A stretch of 47,500 nt of DNA from Neocallimastix lanati (nom. inval.). Its lineage: Eukaryota; Neocallimastigomycota; Neocallimastigomycetes; Neocallimastigales; Neocallimastigaceae. The stretch's first letter is position 1. The number at the start of each line of letters is the position of its first letter. Under the pieces are notes generated by a model. The model was not told where the DNA came from, did not search any database, and worked only from the letters and a program-made list of their open reading frames with translations. Positions 10,302 to 20,154 of this stretch are shown one piece after another. Made by a program: the position numbers and the translations under genes. The stretch lies in contig JACVTC010000021.1 of NCBI GenBank assembly GCA_016946835.1, positions 337,501 to 385,000 on the forward strand, written 5' to 3'.

Positions 10302-11552
10302 TGTTAGAATACGTGAAATGTATGAAAAATAAGAGTCAAATGTATTGAAACATATTGTAATATAATTAATGTATAAGCCACAATGTACTAATATAAAAGT
10401 ATTTAATTTTAAATAATTAAATGCTAATAACTCTTTAGTACATTCTAACAATAATAGTATTATTAAATATAGCATGAAATAGGTTTAGACAATAACTAAT
10501 TTAATATAATCATAATGTAAACCTTCATGATGAAAGGTATAATAAAATAATAAATATAACCATGAGTTATAAATAAATAGATGATGTTTATCCATCTATA
10601 AACTATACTTATTGATTGAAAAGTATTAAAGTTATTAAATTTTTATAATTAATACTTTAATAATGAGAAAATTCAAATATATAAAATCCTTTTTAGAAAT
10701 TTGGATTTTAGGGGGAAGTGGACAAAATAAAATAAAATAAAAATTAAAATATTAAAGAAAAGTCACTTACCTGATTTTTTTTTAGAGCTAATTATATAAA
10801 AATAATATTTATCTTGAAAATGAATAAAATAGCCTAATAGTGAAAATTAACAAAAATTAACTGGAATATTGAACCTTAATCAATTATGGAACAATTTATA
10901 TTATTTAATAATAAATTTAAATGACTAGAGTAATATAATTAATTATAAATACAATCAATTATAATACCCTAAGATTTTGATTTGTCAAGTACACCAATAT
11001 ATAATTAACAATTTATTTTAATAGTTATCGCTAAAACTACAAAGCGAAAATATATAAAAGTTAGCGCTAATCTATAAACGGATTATAATTGAAAGTGATG
11101 TAAAACTAAATATATAAGAAGTATTCACACAAATTGAGATGGTATAATATCACTCTTCAAGAGAAAGGTTTCTATCATATAAATAGTAATATATAAACCA
11201 ATATAATATAAGAGATGTTTTAGATACATATAATATTAATGGTGTAATAATATTAAATACTTATTTTTTTTGGGGAAATTATTAGATTATAAATATATTT
11301 AAGAAATTATTTTAGCAATATTTAAAATGAAATAAATAATTAATTTAATGTAAAAATAATTTATTCATATAAATTTAAAGGTTAATTTAGAATAGAAATA
11401 AATATATAAATAGTTTAATAATATATTGTAATATGATTTATTTATAAGCCACAATGTACTAATATAAAAGTATTTAAGTGTTACTAACTCTTTATCATAA
11501 AATATATTAATAAAATTGACATATATATAAACCATAAATTCACAATTCTTAA
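10302..11552. mobile_element. Small element nested in the copia LTR
   Basis: The host LTR is interrupted here for about 1.25 kb. The left end, 10302-10450, is bounded by TGTTAGAATACG and CATTCTAACA; the right end (about 11420-11552) repeats part of it, with TATAAGCCACAATGTACTAA at both 10372 and 11443. This is the arrangement of a short non-autonomous LTR element with decayed LTRs. The interior has no coding frame; it contains GGGGGAAGTGG near 10713, a possible purine tract. Confidence 0.5.
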
Positions 11553-11616
11553 TCTAACGAAATAATATAATTAATACAATTTTAAACAAATTTAAAAAAC
11601 TTTATATATTCTAACA
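11553..11616 (-). repeat. 5' LTR of copia-type remnant, second part
   Basis: CGAAATAATATAATTAATAC through TATATTCTAACA matches the outer end of the left LTR (8522-8580) with few changes, completing the LTR interrupted at 10302. Confidence 0.7.
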
Positions 11617-11639
11617 TAAATAATTAAATAATTAAATAA

Positions 11640-12072
11640 TTAAATAATAAATAAATAAATAATAAATAATTGATTAATAAATAAATAATAACAAGAGTAT
11701 TTAATAATAAATAATAAATAATAAATAATAAATAATAAATAAATAATAAATAATAACAAGAGTATTTAATAATAAATAATAAATAATAAATAATAAATAA
11801 ATAATAAATAATAACAAGAGTATTTAATAATAAATAATAAATAATAACAAGAGTATTTAATATTAAATAATAAATAATAACAAGAGTATTTAATAATAAA
11901 TAATAAATAATAACAAGAGTATTTAATAATAAATAATAAATAATAACAAGAGTATTTAATAATAAATAATAAATAATAACAAGAGTATTTAATAATAAAT
12001 AATAAATAATAACAAGAGTATTTAATAATAAATAATAAATAATAACAAGAGTATTTAATAATAAATAATAAA
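11640..12072. repeat. 33-bp minisatellite
   Basis: ACAAGAG occurs ten times (11691, 11756, 11815, then every 32-33 bp from 11847 to 12045), embedded in AATAAATAATAAATAAT. From 11846 on the unit is 33 bp with almost no variation. The first three spacings are about 65, 59 and 32 bp, so the array is older or deleted at its left end. Confidence 0.95.
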
Positions 12073-12957
12073 ATTTTATATAATAGTTGCTTTTTTTAAA
12101 ATAACAAATATATAAAATTCATATTATAAAAATTAAAAAAAGCCAAAATTTTCCTTTTTCATTTTTCAATATATTCTAATCTATCACAGGATACATTTTA
12201 TAATATAATAAAATATATTGTAATACATTATAAGAAATAAATTCAAAAATAAGATATTTTTATTTTTATATTTGTATTATATGAATTATTTGACATTACA
12301 TTATATATTGCTTAATTAAATAATATACTAATAGATCTATATTACAATACATATTTTTTAAATTTTATATTAAATAGAAAGTGAATATATTTATATATAG
12401 TCAATATATATTGAAATATAAAGACATATACTTAAATAAGAGTTTAAACTTTAAAAAATAATGAATAATCATATCAACCAATTAAAACAAAGATGTATCA
12501 TTTATTGAATATCTGTTCATTAGTTGAAATATATTAATTAAATGATATTCATATATATCTTTTCTATATTGAAAGTTAATTGCAAATATACGCTTTATAT
12601 AAATAATTATTCCCATGTAATACATTCATATCTCTATTAAATATAGTTGGAATTAAATGAACATATATATTTAATATATTTTAGTATATGTAATAATATA
12701 TTCAATATGCTTTTTTAAAAAATGTGTAAAGTTTAAAAATAAAAAATAAAATTTTTTTATTTTTTGTCTTAAATAATAAAAAGAATTTAATTGAGTATAA
12801 ATATATTAAATTGCATTGTAATTTAATTGAATTTATGTATATATTATATTGTATCATAAATAAATAAATAAATTAGAGACAATTTAGAATAAAAAGAAAC
12901 GAAAAGTTTATTAAATATTTTATTTATTTTCTTATTTAAATGTTACATTACTACTAT
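12073..12957. other. AT-rich spacer, no gene seen
   Basis: Simple-sequence DNA with no supported frame, RNA gene or LTR end. Confidence 0.6.
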
Positions 12958-13180
12958 TATAATAATAAATAATAAATAATAAATAATAAATAATAAATAA
13001 TTAAATAATAATATTAATATTAATTATTATAATAATAATTATAATAATTATTAATAATAATTATAATAATAATAATTATAATAATAATTATAATAATAAT
13101 AATAATTATAATAATAATTATAATAATAATTATTAATAATAATTATAATAATAATAATAATAATAATTAAAATAACAATT
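12958..13180. repeat. AAT/ATT trinucleotide tract
   Basis: An imperfect run of AAT, AATA and TTAATAATA units. No product is inferred. Confidence 0.9.
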
Positions 13181-14581
13181 AATAATTAAAATAATAAAAA
13201 TAATTATAATATACTAATTAAAATAATATATTTTAATTAATAATTAAAATAATAATACAAATAATACTAATATTTATAATTCATATAATAATAATTAGTA
13301 AAAATTGAAATAATAATATTATAATTAGTATTATAATTAATATTCATAATAATTAAAATAAATTATAAAAATATATAATATGAAATATATTTTTATTATT
13401 ATTATTATAATAATAAATATTGTAATAATTATTTTTGTATAAGCATTAATTTACTATATTTAAATTTTATTTTTATTTATGTGAAATTTTTTTTTTATCT
13501 TAATTGCATTTCGTCATTAATTATCATTATGGTAAATTTTAAAAAAAAATTTTTTTTATTATATTCCTTTTTTTATTTCTTTTAATTTTATATACTATTT
13601 TTAATATTGATCTAATATAATTTAATATATAATATAATTTAATATATGTTGATTATTTATTTGTATTGATTAGTCATAAATTTATTACTTTATGAAATCA
13701 TATAAATAAATAAAAAATTTCTTATCAAAAATTTTTTTTTAATTTTTTATTTTCATTTTATTTAATTTTTTAAAGCATTTTTAAATAATTAATTTTAATA
13801 GAAATAAATAAATAAGGTAAATTATTTTTATTTAAAGTATTATTATTTAAATAAAATGAATGAAAAGAAATAAAAGAAAAAAGAAATATTTTATTAGTCT
13901 ATGTTTAAAGGAACTTAAATACCAAAAGAAATAAAGAAGCACATAACAAGATGAATATATGAATATATGAAAAAAGTTAAACCCTAGTTCAAATTAAGAA
14001 ATAAATAAAAAAATGATTCAAAACCAAAAAAAATAAATAAGAACAAATAATAAAAAAATAAACAAAAAACGTTGTTACAAAAATAGAGTCAGAGATAAAA
14101 AATATTTAAAGTAAAAGAGAGAATACATAAAATTGACCGAGGATTTTTGTATATTTTATCAATGAAAGTTGTTTATCCCATATGAGATATGAGATGTACA
14201 ATACAAATACAATATGTAAATAATATGATTAAAAAAAAGAAAAAAGGAAACAGGAGTTTATAGTTTTCAATAAAACATTAAAAACAAAAACGAAAAACAG
14301 AAAGATGAAAAATGAAAAATAAAAAACAAAAAGAAAAACAGAAAGATGAAAAAATGAAAAATAAAAACAATATTAAAAAGTTCCCATAAAAATTAAATAA
14401 TAAATATTTCTTATTGATAATTATTTAACAAAATATATATTTATAATAAAATAATTTTTTTTTTTTTTTGCAAAGATATTAATTCATTTCTATTTATTTT
14501 TATATATATTTTATTTTTATTTTAAATTATACTATATGTATATATGTTTATATTTATATTTTATTTCTAAATGTAGACAAC
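13181..14581. other. Upstream spacer of beta-tubulin
   Basis: Very AT-rich with many A and T runs. A promoter for the tubulin gene must lie in its right part, but no single TATA box stands out because the whole stretch is TATA-like. Nothing else is supported. Confidence 0.5.
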
Positions 14582-15943
14582 ATGCGTGAAATCGTTCATC
14601 TTCAAACTGGTCAATGTGGTAACCAAATTGGTTCCAAATTTTGGGAAATTATCTCTGATGAACATGGTGTCGATCAAACTGGTCAATATGTTGGTAACAA
14701 TGACCTTCAATTAGAACGTATTGACGTTTTCTATAATGAAGCCTCTGGTGGTAAATACGTTCCACGTGCTGTTCTTGTCGATTTAGAACCAGGAACCATG
14801 GATTCTATTCGTGCTGGTCCATACGGTCAATTATTCCGTCCAGATAACTTCATTTTCGGTCAATCTGGTGCTGGTAACAACTGGGCTAAGGGTCACTACA
14901 CTGAAGGTGCTGAACTTGTCGATTCTGTCCTTGATGTCGTTAGAAAGGAAGCTGAAGGTTGTGAATGCCTTCAAGGTTTCCAAATTACCCACTCTCTTGG
15001 TGGTGGTACTGGTGCTGGTATGGGTACCCTTTTACTTTCTAAGATTCGTGAAGAATTCCCTGATCGTATGATGAGTACTTTCTCTGTTGTTCCATCTCCA
15101 AAGGTTTCTGATGCCGTTGTTGAACCATACAATGCTACCCTTTCCGTTCACCAATTAGTTGAAAACTCTGATGAAACCTTCTGTATTGATAATGAAGCCT
15201 TATACGATATCTGTTTCAGAACTCTTAAACTTACCACCCCAACTTACGGTGATCTTAACCATCTCGTTTCTTTCGTTATGTCCGGTATCACTACTGGTCT
15301 TCGTTTCCCAGGACAACTTAACTCTGATTTAAGAAAGCTTGCTGTTAACTTAGTTCCATTCCCACGTCTTCACTTCTTCATGGTTGGTTTCGCTCCTCTT
15401 ACCTCTCGTGGTTCTCAACAATACAGTGCTCTCACTGTCCCAGAGCTTACTCAACAAATGTTTGATGCTAAGAATATGATGGCCGCCTCTGACCCACGTC
15501 ACGGTCGTTATCTTACTGTTGCTGCTTTCTTCCGTGGTCGTATGTCCATGAAGGAAGTTGAAGAACAAATGTACAATGTTCAAAATAAGAACAGTTCTTA
15601 CTTTGTTGAATGGATTCCACAAAACATTAAGACTGCTGTTTGTGATATTCCACCAAGAGGTCTTAAGATGTCTTCTACCTTCATTGGTAACTCTACTGCT
15701 ATTCAAGATTTATTCAAGCGTATTAACGATCAATTCACTGCTATGTTCAGAAGAAAGGCTTACCTTCACTGGTATACTGGAGAAGGTATGGATGAAATGG
15801 AATTTACTGAAGCTGAATCTAACATGAATGATCTTGTTTCTGAATACCAACAATACCAAGATGCTACTGTAGATGAAGAAGAATATTATGAAGAAGGTGA
15901 AGAAGAAGCTGTTGGTGGTGGTGAAATGGAAGAAATGATGTAA
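14582..15943 (+). CDS. Beta-tubulin
   Basis: Full-length, 453 residues with no intron, starting with the MREIVH autoregulation motif. Beta-tubulin pairs with alpha-tubulin and binds exchangeable GTP to build microtubules in the cytoplasm, spindle and, in zoosporic fungi, the flagellum. Visible motifs are the GTP-binding GGGTGAG at residues 140-146, DLEPGTMD at 67-74, [13 protein letters not shown] near 320, and an acidic tail rich in Glu ending EEMM. Residues linked to benzimidazole sensitivity in fungi and nematodes are the susceptible forms Phe167, Glu198 and Phe200; residue 50 is Phe instead of the common Tyr. Codon use (GGT, GCT, TTC, AAC) and G+C are far above the surroundings, typical of a highly expressed gene. 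It is the only apparently intact protein-coding host gene in the window. Confidence 0.98.
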   Translation: MREIVHLQTGQCGNQIGSKFWEIISDEHGVDQTGQYVGNNDLQLERIDVFYNEASGGKYVPRAVLVDLEPGTMDSIRAGPYGQLFRPDNFIFGQSGAGNNWAKGHYTEGAELVDSVLDVVRKEAEGCECLQGFQITHSLGGGTGAGMGTLLLSKIREEFPDRMMSTFSVVPSPKVSDAVVEPYNATLSVHQLVENSDETFCIDNEALYDICFRTLKLTTPTYGDLNHLVSFVMSGITTGLRFPGQLNSDLRKLAVNLVPFPRLHFFMVGFAPLTSRGSQQYSALTVPELTQQMFDAKNMMAASDPRHGRYLTVAAFFRGRMSMKEVEEQMYNVQNKNSSYFVEWIPQNIKTAVCDIPPRGLKMSSTFIGNSTAIQDLFKRINDQFTAMFRRKAYLHWYTGEGMDEMEFTEAESNMNDLVSEYQQYQDATVDEEEYYEEGEEEAVGGGEMEEMM

Positions 15944-16585
15944 AAGAAAATAAAAATAAAATAAATAAATAAATAAAATATTTATTTTATTTATATATAT
16001 ATTTTTAAATAAAAGAAAAATAAATTAAAAAAGAAAAGATATATATATCTATAGACATTAATAAAAAATAATAAAAATAACAAGAAAAGAAAATAAAAAT
16101 TTTAAATTAAATATTAAAAAAATAGTTATAATAAAAAAATTTAATAGAGATATCCTTAAACTTTTTTTTTTTTTTATAAAAAAAAAAAAAATTTAAATTT
16201 TATAAAATTTAAAATTTAAATAAAAATAAAATAAAATTAAAATAAAAATAAAAAATAATAAAATTAAATTAAATATTAATAATAAATCTTTAATTATTAT
16301 TATTAAAAAAAAATTGAATAATAATAATAATAATAATGTAAAAAAAAAAAGTAAATAAATAACAAAAAAATAAAAAATAAAAAATAAAAAAAAAAAAAAA
16401 TAAATAAATAAAAAATATTAAAATATTAAATTATTAAATTAGAAAATATGATTATAAAATTAAATTTTATCTTATGATGACATTTCATTTTTTTTTTTTT
16501 TTTTAATTATTTTTCACAGTTCAAGACAGAAAATTAATATCAAATAGTAATTTAAGCAATTTTGTTACCGATAATGTATAATGTT
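15944..16585. other. Tubulin 3' region and AT-rich spacer
   Basis: AATAAA-like strings abound, so no single poly(A) signal can be chosen. Long A and T runs and short AAT tracts; no gene seen. Confidence 0.5.
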
Positions 16586-16605
16586 AGAATCAAGTACTTG
16601 ATTCT
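16586..16605. repeat. 20-bp perfect palindrome
   Basis: AGAATCAAGTACTTGATTCT reads the same on both strands. It is preceded by TGTT, giving TGTTAGAATC, which resembles the start of the copia-type LTR at 8580, so it may be an LTR fragment. Confidence 0.6.
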
Positions 16606-16717
16606 GATAGAAGTATAATATCAATTAAAATAACAATAGAAAAAATATTGGTAATAATAAACTTTTGATTATATAGATTATATATTTGATATTTATATTA
16701 AAATTAAATGTAGGTGC

Positions 16718-16751
<34 letters not shown>

Positions 16752-16854
16752 AAAAATTTCTGAAACTTTTAGAATATTTTAAATATTACTATGTACTTAA
16801 ATATAATACAGATAATTGAAATTATTATAATAATAGAAACATACAATAAATATC
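16606..16854. other. AT-rich spacer with long A run
   Basis: Contains an uninterrupted A run of about 30 at roughly 16720-16750. No gene seen. Confidence 0.6.
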
Positions 16855-17664
16855 ATGTCAGAATCTTTTAATAATAATTTAAATAAGCTATTATTTACAA
16901 GGAGAATGATTTTGGATTTATTTCAGAAATCAAAAACTTAACATTTCAATATCCTAAGTATCAGTTGGGATTCTTTTGGATTTCTCGAATTAGGTGTGGC
17001 TTTAAATTTGACATGAGTATTTCCATTAAAAGAAAAATAGTCTCAGAAGATTTCCCTAAAAGTTGCCCTTGTTGTGGTGTTAGTGTACTTATCTTTTCTC
17101 ATTGGATCTTTGCCTCTAAAGAATTGGAAAATTACAGAAATAAATCTTTACCTTTTCTAGATGATCTCTTTTTGAAGTTTGCAATAATAATTGAACAAAA
17201 ATCCTTGGATGTTTATTTAGATTCAAAAAAGGATTATGATAATAGTATTTATTACTTTATATTGGATGCTCTTCTTGGTGGGCGTTCAATATATGAAAAA
17301 ATTAAACCTAATGATGGGGAACAAAGAAAATTAGTTGACAATATTTTTAAACAAAGTTTAACTTCTTCCGTATTTTGTGGGGATTGCAGAGTTTCTAACA
17401 AACGTAATACCATTAATTTGTCGATCTTTTAGTTTGATGATGAAATGATATTCCATTGAATCTATTGAATCTATTGAATCTATCGTTATCAAGAGCGTCG
17501 ACGTCGAAATAATAAAGCATGATTTTTCACTTCCCAGTGAAAAAATAGATATAGATTCGTTAGATAACACTAATACTGAAATCATTACTCGCAATAATGG
17601 ACGTGGTGTTATCATCGAGAAATGGGAAAAGTTAGAGGCTATTGCTTCTAACGCACTTTTATAA
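16855..17664 (+). pseudogene. LINE-like 3' fragment (zf-RVT-like), broken
   Basis: An ATG at 16855 opens MSESFNNNLNKLLFTRR, and after a frame change about 20 codons on, a reading continues to 17432 with SCPCCGVSVLIFSHWIF, resembling the zinc finger (C-x2-C...H-W) after the RT of many LINEs. After another frame change a C-terminal piece runs to TAA at 17664, with an Ile-Glu-Ser repeat (17456-17482). Downstream come AATAAA (17759-17764) and a 12-A run (17781-17792), the mark of a retroposed, 5'-truncated LINE or processed transcript. No RT core is present, so the LINE assignment rests on the finger and the tail. A host gene copy is the alternative. Confidence 0.45.
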
Positions 17665-17792
17665 TTTTATAATAAATAAATATATAATATTTTATTTCAT
17701 GTATTTTATTTGTTATCTTTTCATTTAAATCTTGTAATTTTATTATTATTATAAATTAAATAAAGTTATTCTCTAAGTCTAAAAAAAAAAAA
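17665..17792 (+). other. 3' UTR, poly(A) signal and poly(A) tract
   Basis: AATAAA at 17759-17764, then 16 bp later a run of 12 A (17781-17792). This fits a retroposed 3' end and lies about 40 bp from the 3' end of the tRNA gene. Confidence 0.55.
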
Positions 17793-17807
17793 TAATAAAA
17801 AAAATAG

Positions 17808-17815
17808 AAAAAAAA
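17808..17815 (-). terminator. Pol III terminator of tRNA-Gly
   Basis: Eight T on the minus strand, 17 bp beyond the 3' end of the tRNA gene; a run of four or more T ends Pol III transcription. Confidence 0.75.
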
Positions 17816-17832
17816 TGAAATTATAAAATATT

Positions 17833-17902
17833 GCGTTAACCGGGAATCGAACCCGGGCCATTTGCTTGGAAGGCAAATATTCTACCTCTATACTATTAAC
17901 GC
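17833..17902 (-). tRNA. tRNA-Gly (anticodon UCC)
   Basis: The minus strand folds as a 70-nt cloverleaf without intron. The acceptor arms are GCGTTAA and TTAACGC, the anticodon arm is TTTGC-CTTCCAA-GCAAA with anticodon TCC, and the T arm is CCGGG-TTCGATT-CCCGG. The A and B boxes are in the normal places. It delivers glycine to GGA (and probably GGG) codons. A LINE-like poly(A) end lies about 40 bp beyond its 3' end. Ty3-type element B lies 10-15 bp upstream of its 5' end, where Pol III is expected to start. Confidence 0.95.
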
Positions 17903-17916
17903 ATCATATATATATT

Positions 17917-18708
17917 TAATACAGAATGAACAAATAATACTAATTGTGCTAGAATAATATAAATTATTCTAACCTTATAGATTATTTTATTCTATATAAT
18001 TGGAACTTTCCAATATTCTTCAAATATTACTAAATAGAAATCTTAAGTTAATAAATCACTAATTAACTTATAATTCCTTTTTGAATTATCGATCCGATTC
18101 CATTATAATGTATTAAAAATCTTTAGCCAAGAATATTGTCCTTGCCCACTTAATATATTAATATTATATTTCTTTTGTATTATGTTATATTGAAAATAAT
18201 CAAATCTATTTAATTAGTTATTAAAATTTTCGTTATCAATTTAAATTTATTTTTAATTACTAAATTTAACTAAACCACAATAAAATATTCTGTATAATCT
18301 CTTTATTTTTATTTTATATATATTAGTATTAAACTATTATTAAATAATTAATAATTCAATAATATATAACTACTATTTATAACAATAATATTATTAACTA
18401 AAATAATAATTCAATTTCAATTTAAATGTTTTATTTATAAAAATAATTAGTAATTAGTTTATTAAAAAAATAGTTAGGCTTTACAAATTTTAATTTGATA
18501 AAAAAAATATAAATACATGTAATTTTAGTGAAATAAAATATAATCAATAACTTTCTTTTTATTAAATAAATAATTATATTATTATTTTTTCTTTTATAAA
18601 TTTAAATAAATAAATATTGATTTTAAAACAAATTATTTTTTTTTTTATTGTAATTTTATTATTTGTGTTAATTATTATTATATTCCTAAAATTATATGAA
18701 CCATACCA
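17917..18708 (+). repeat. Element B 5' LTR
   Basis: 792 bp, from TAATACAG to CCATACCA, repeated at 24151-24942. Related elements start TGATA, so TA is probably a mutated TG. It should carry the promoter, but AT-richness prevents a TATA call. Confidence 0.93.
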
Positions 18709-18716
18709 TGAAAAAT

Positions 18717-18733
18717 TGGTGGAGATATCGGGG
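18717..18733 (+). other. Element B primer-binding site
   Basis: TGGTGGAGATATCGGGG, 8 bp after the LTR, is complementary to a tRNA 3' end including CCA. The same 17-mer occurs inverted in element G (47401-47419). The tRNA is not identifiable from this window; it is not tRNA-Gly(UCC). Confidence 0.8.
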
Positions 18734-18893
18734 AATATAATAATAAATTAATACATTAGGGATAAAATTATAATATTAATAAATAATTTTTCTAATAAAA
18801 CAAATAATTTTTTTTAAAAAACAATTTTTATATTTTTAACTAATTATTATTAATTGTTAAAAATATTAATTAATATTAAATTAAACTAATATT

Positions 18894-19057
18894 CGTGCAT
18901 AGATTTCCGGGTTAAGTTTATCCTACATAGTAATTGGGCTAGTAGGCTCTGGACTGCTATTTTTTATATTGAAAATAGTAACCGTGGCACACGCGTGACA
19001 TGACACCTTTCAAGAGGTAAGCTGCACGTCAGACAGTGTGTACTATCAGATTGCACG
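18894..19057 (+). other. Structured leader RNA of element B
   Basis: A G+C-rich island in the AT-rich leader, closed by CGTGCA (18894-18899) and TGCACG (19052-19057). ATAG/CTAT can extend the stem after a bulge. Inside are a hairpin with CTATTTT/AAAATAG arms (18957-18978) and the palindrome CACGCGTG (18990-18997), which could serve as a kissing-loop dimerisation sequence. Its position between primer site and gag is where packaging signals sit in other retroelements. Function is inference. Confidence 0.55.
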
Positions 19058-19216
19058 ATTATTATAATTTAATAAGTGATTAATAATAATAAATAATTAA
19101 TAATTTTATTAGTTAAAAGATTTATTTTTTTTTTAATTTTTTTTTTATTTTTACTTTTTATAACAATTTATACATTACGAGGTTTAGCATTCTATAGATA
19201 CAATAAATTTTATTTA

Positions 19217-20134
19217 ATGAGAACATCCAGTACTTCCAGTACTCCAACAGAGAGTACTCCAGAAAGTAAGCTTAGCTTCAGAGAATTAAAGAAAGAATTA
19301 AAAGATTTTGAAAAGCTTACTAAACAAAACCTTGACATCAACTCCTGGGCAAATGAGTTAAAGGCATGGATAAAATACCAACATATCAAGGATCCTGAAA
19401 CTATTTTTACTGCTTGTATATTAACGGCTTCTGGAGAACCAAGAGAAATTATCCAAGAACTAGAAGATGGAAATGACCTTACTGAAGATGAAGATTCTGA
19501 TTTCGATAGCGATAGTGAAGGAGAAGATGATGAAGAAAGTGAATCTACTACCACCTACCCAAGCCTTGATGAAATCATAAATCATCTGAAGACTTTCTAT
19601 GGACTTAAAGAAGATCAAACCAATTTGTTACGAGAATTACGTTCCATGAAAATAAAGAAGAACGAGAAAGTTAAAGATTTTAATGTCCGTTATAGATCTT
19701 TGTACCATAAATTGGATAAAAAGAGAAGAAGAAAAATTAGTGTTTTAGATTATGCAGATTCCTTAACCAATAATCCTGACGCATGGAGAAAGGTTATGCT
19801 TAAAGACCATATTTCTATTACCAAAGCGTTCGCTATAGCCGAAAAAGTTGATCGTTTATCTATTAAAAATAGTACTGAATATTATGATAAGACTCATTAC
19901 AATCTCCTTAACTCTAAAAGTAATTTTAATAAGAACATTTCAAATGATTTTAACAAACCAAAAACCCACAAAAATGTATCTATAGAAAATATCACTAACA
20001 AGATGAAAGAAATGAAAATTAGTACTTGCTGGTTTTGTAGCAATGAAGGACATACCAAACGAAACTGTCCTAAATTAAATTCTATATTGGAAAATAACCG
20101 CAAGAAGTTTTATGAAAATCATTTAAACCACTAA
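19217..20134 (+). CDS. Element B gag
   Basis: 305 residues from a clear ATG. A capsid-like helical domain (SWANELKAWIKYQHIKD) is followed by an acidic Asp/Glu/Ser patch (about residues 90-112), a second capsid half (LDEIINHLKTFYGLKEDQTN), a basic region, and a CCHC zinc knuckle (CWFCSNEGHTKRNC, about residues 272-285) for RNA binding. It builds the virus-like particle and packages the RNA. Its stop (20132-20134) follows a slippery heptamer by one codon, and pol is in the -1 frame. Element E carries a diverged homologue, including a recognisable YPS...I-x-x-x-F motif. Confidence 0.92.
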   Translation: MRTSSTSSTPTESTPESKLSFRELKKELKDFEKLTKQNLDINSWANELKAWIKYQHIKDPETIFTACILTASGEPREIIQELEDGNDLTEDEDSDFDSDSEGEDDEESESTTTYPSLDEIINHLKTFYGLKEDQTNLLRELRSMKIKKNEKVKDFNVRYRSLYHKLDKKRRRKISVLDYADSLTNNPDAWRKVMLKDHISITKAFAIAEKVDRLSIKNSTEYYDKTHYNLLNSKSNFNKNISNDFNKPKTHKNVSIENITNKMKEMKISTCWFCSNEGHTKRNCPKLNSILENNRKKFYENHLNH

Positions 20135-20154
20135 AAGGGAGTAGAAGCACTCCC
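20122..20154 (+). promoter_or_regulatory. -1 ribosomal frameshift signal, gag to pol
   Basis: Heptamer TTTAAAC (20122-20128) lies in gag phase as T TTA AAC, the required X XXY YYZ register. An 8-nt spacer that includes the gag stop follows, then a hairpin GGGAGT-agaagc-ACTCCC (20137-20154). Slipping back one base enters the pol frame, which is open from here to protease. This is the standard layout for -1 programmed frameshifting. Confidence 0.88.

Larger units (their letters stand above)
8321..11616 (-). mobile_element. Ty1/copia-type remnant (gag and protease only)
   Basis: Two copies of a roughly 260-bp LTR in the same orientation enclose gag and a protease fragment. On the minus strand the 3' LTR begins TGTTAGAATA (8580), a classic copia-type start, preceded by a GGCCTGAGGGA purine tract (8581-8592). 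No integrase, RT or RNase H is present between the LTRs, so it is an internally deleted, non-autonomous remnant. The right (5') LTR is split by another insertion at 10302-11552. The inner LTR edges (8321 and 10109) are approximate. Confidence 0.7.

Noticed and set aside
11640-12072. Regularly spaced repeat that could look like a CRISPR array
   Set aside because: The whole 33-bp unit repeats with no unique spacers, and the context is a eukaryotic genome.
15350-15706. Minus-strand frame inside beta-tubulin
   Set aside because: Shadow of the strongly biased tubulin codons.
17913-17917. Deciding between 4- and 5-bp target repeats for family 2
   Set aside because: The LTR starts with T and the right flank has T at position five in B and E, so the sequence cannot settle it.
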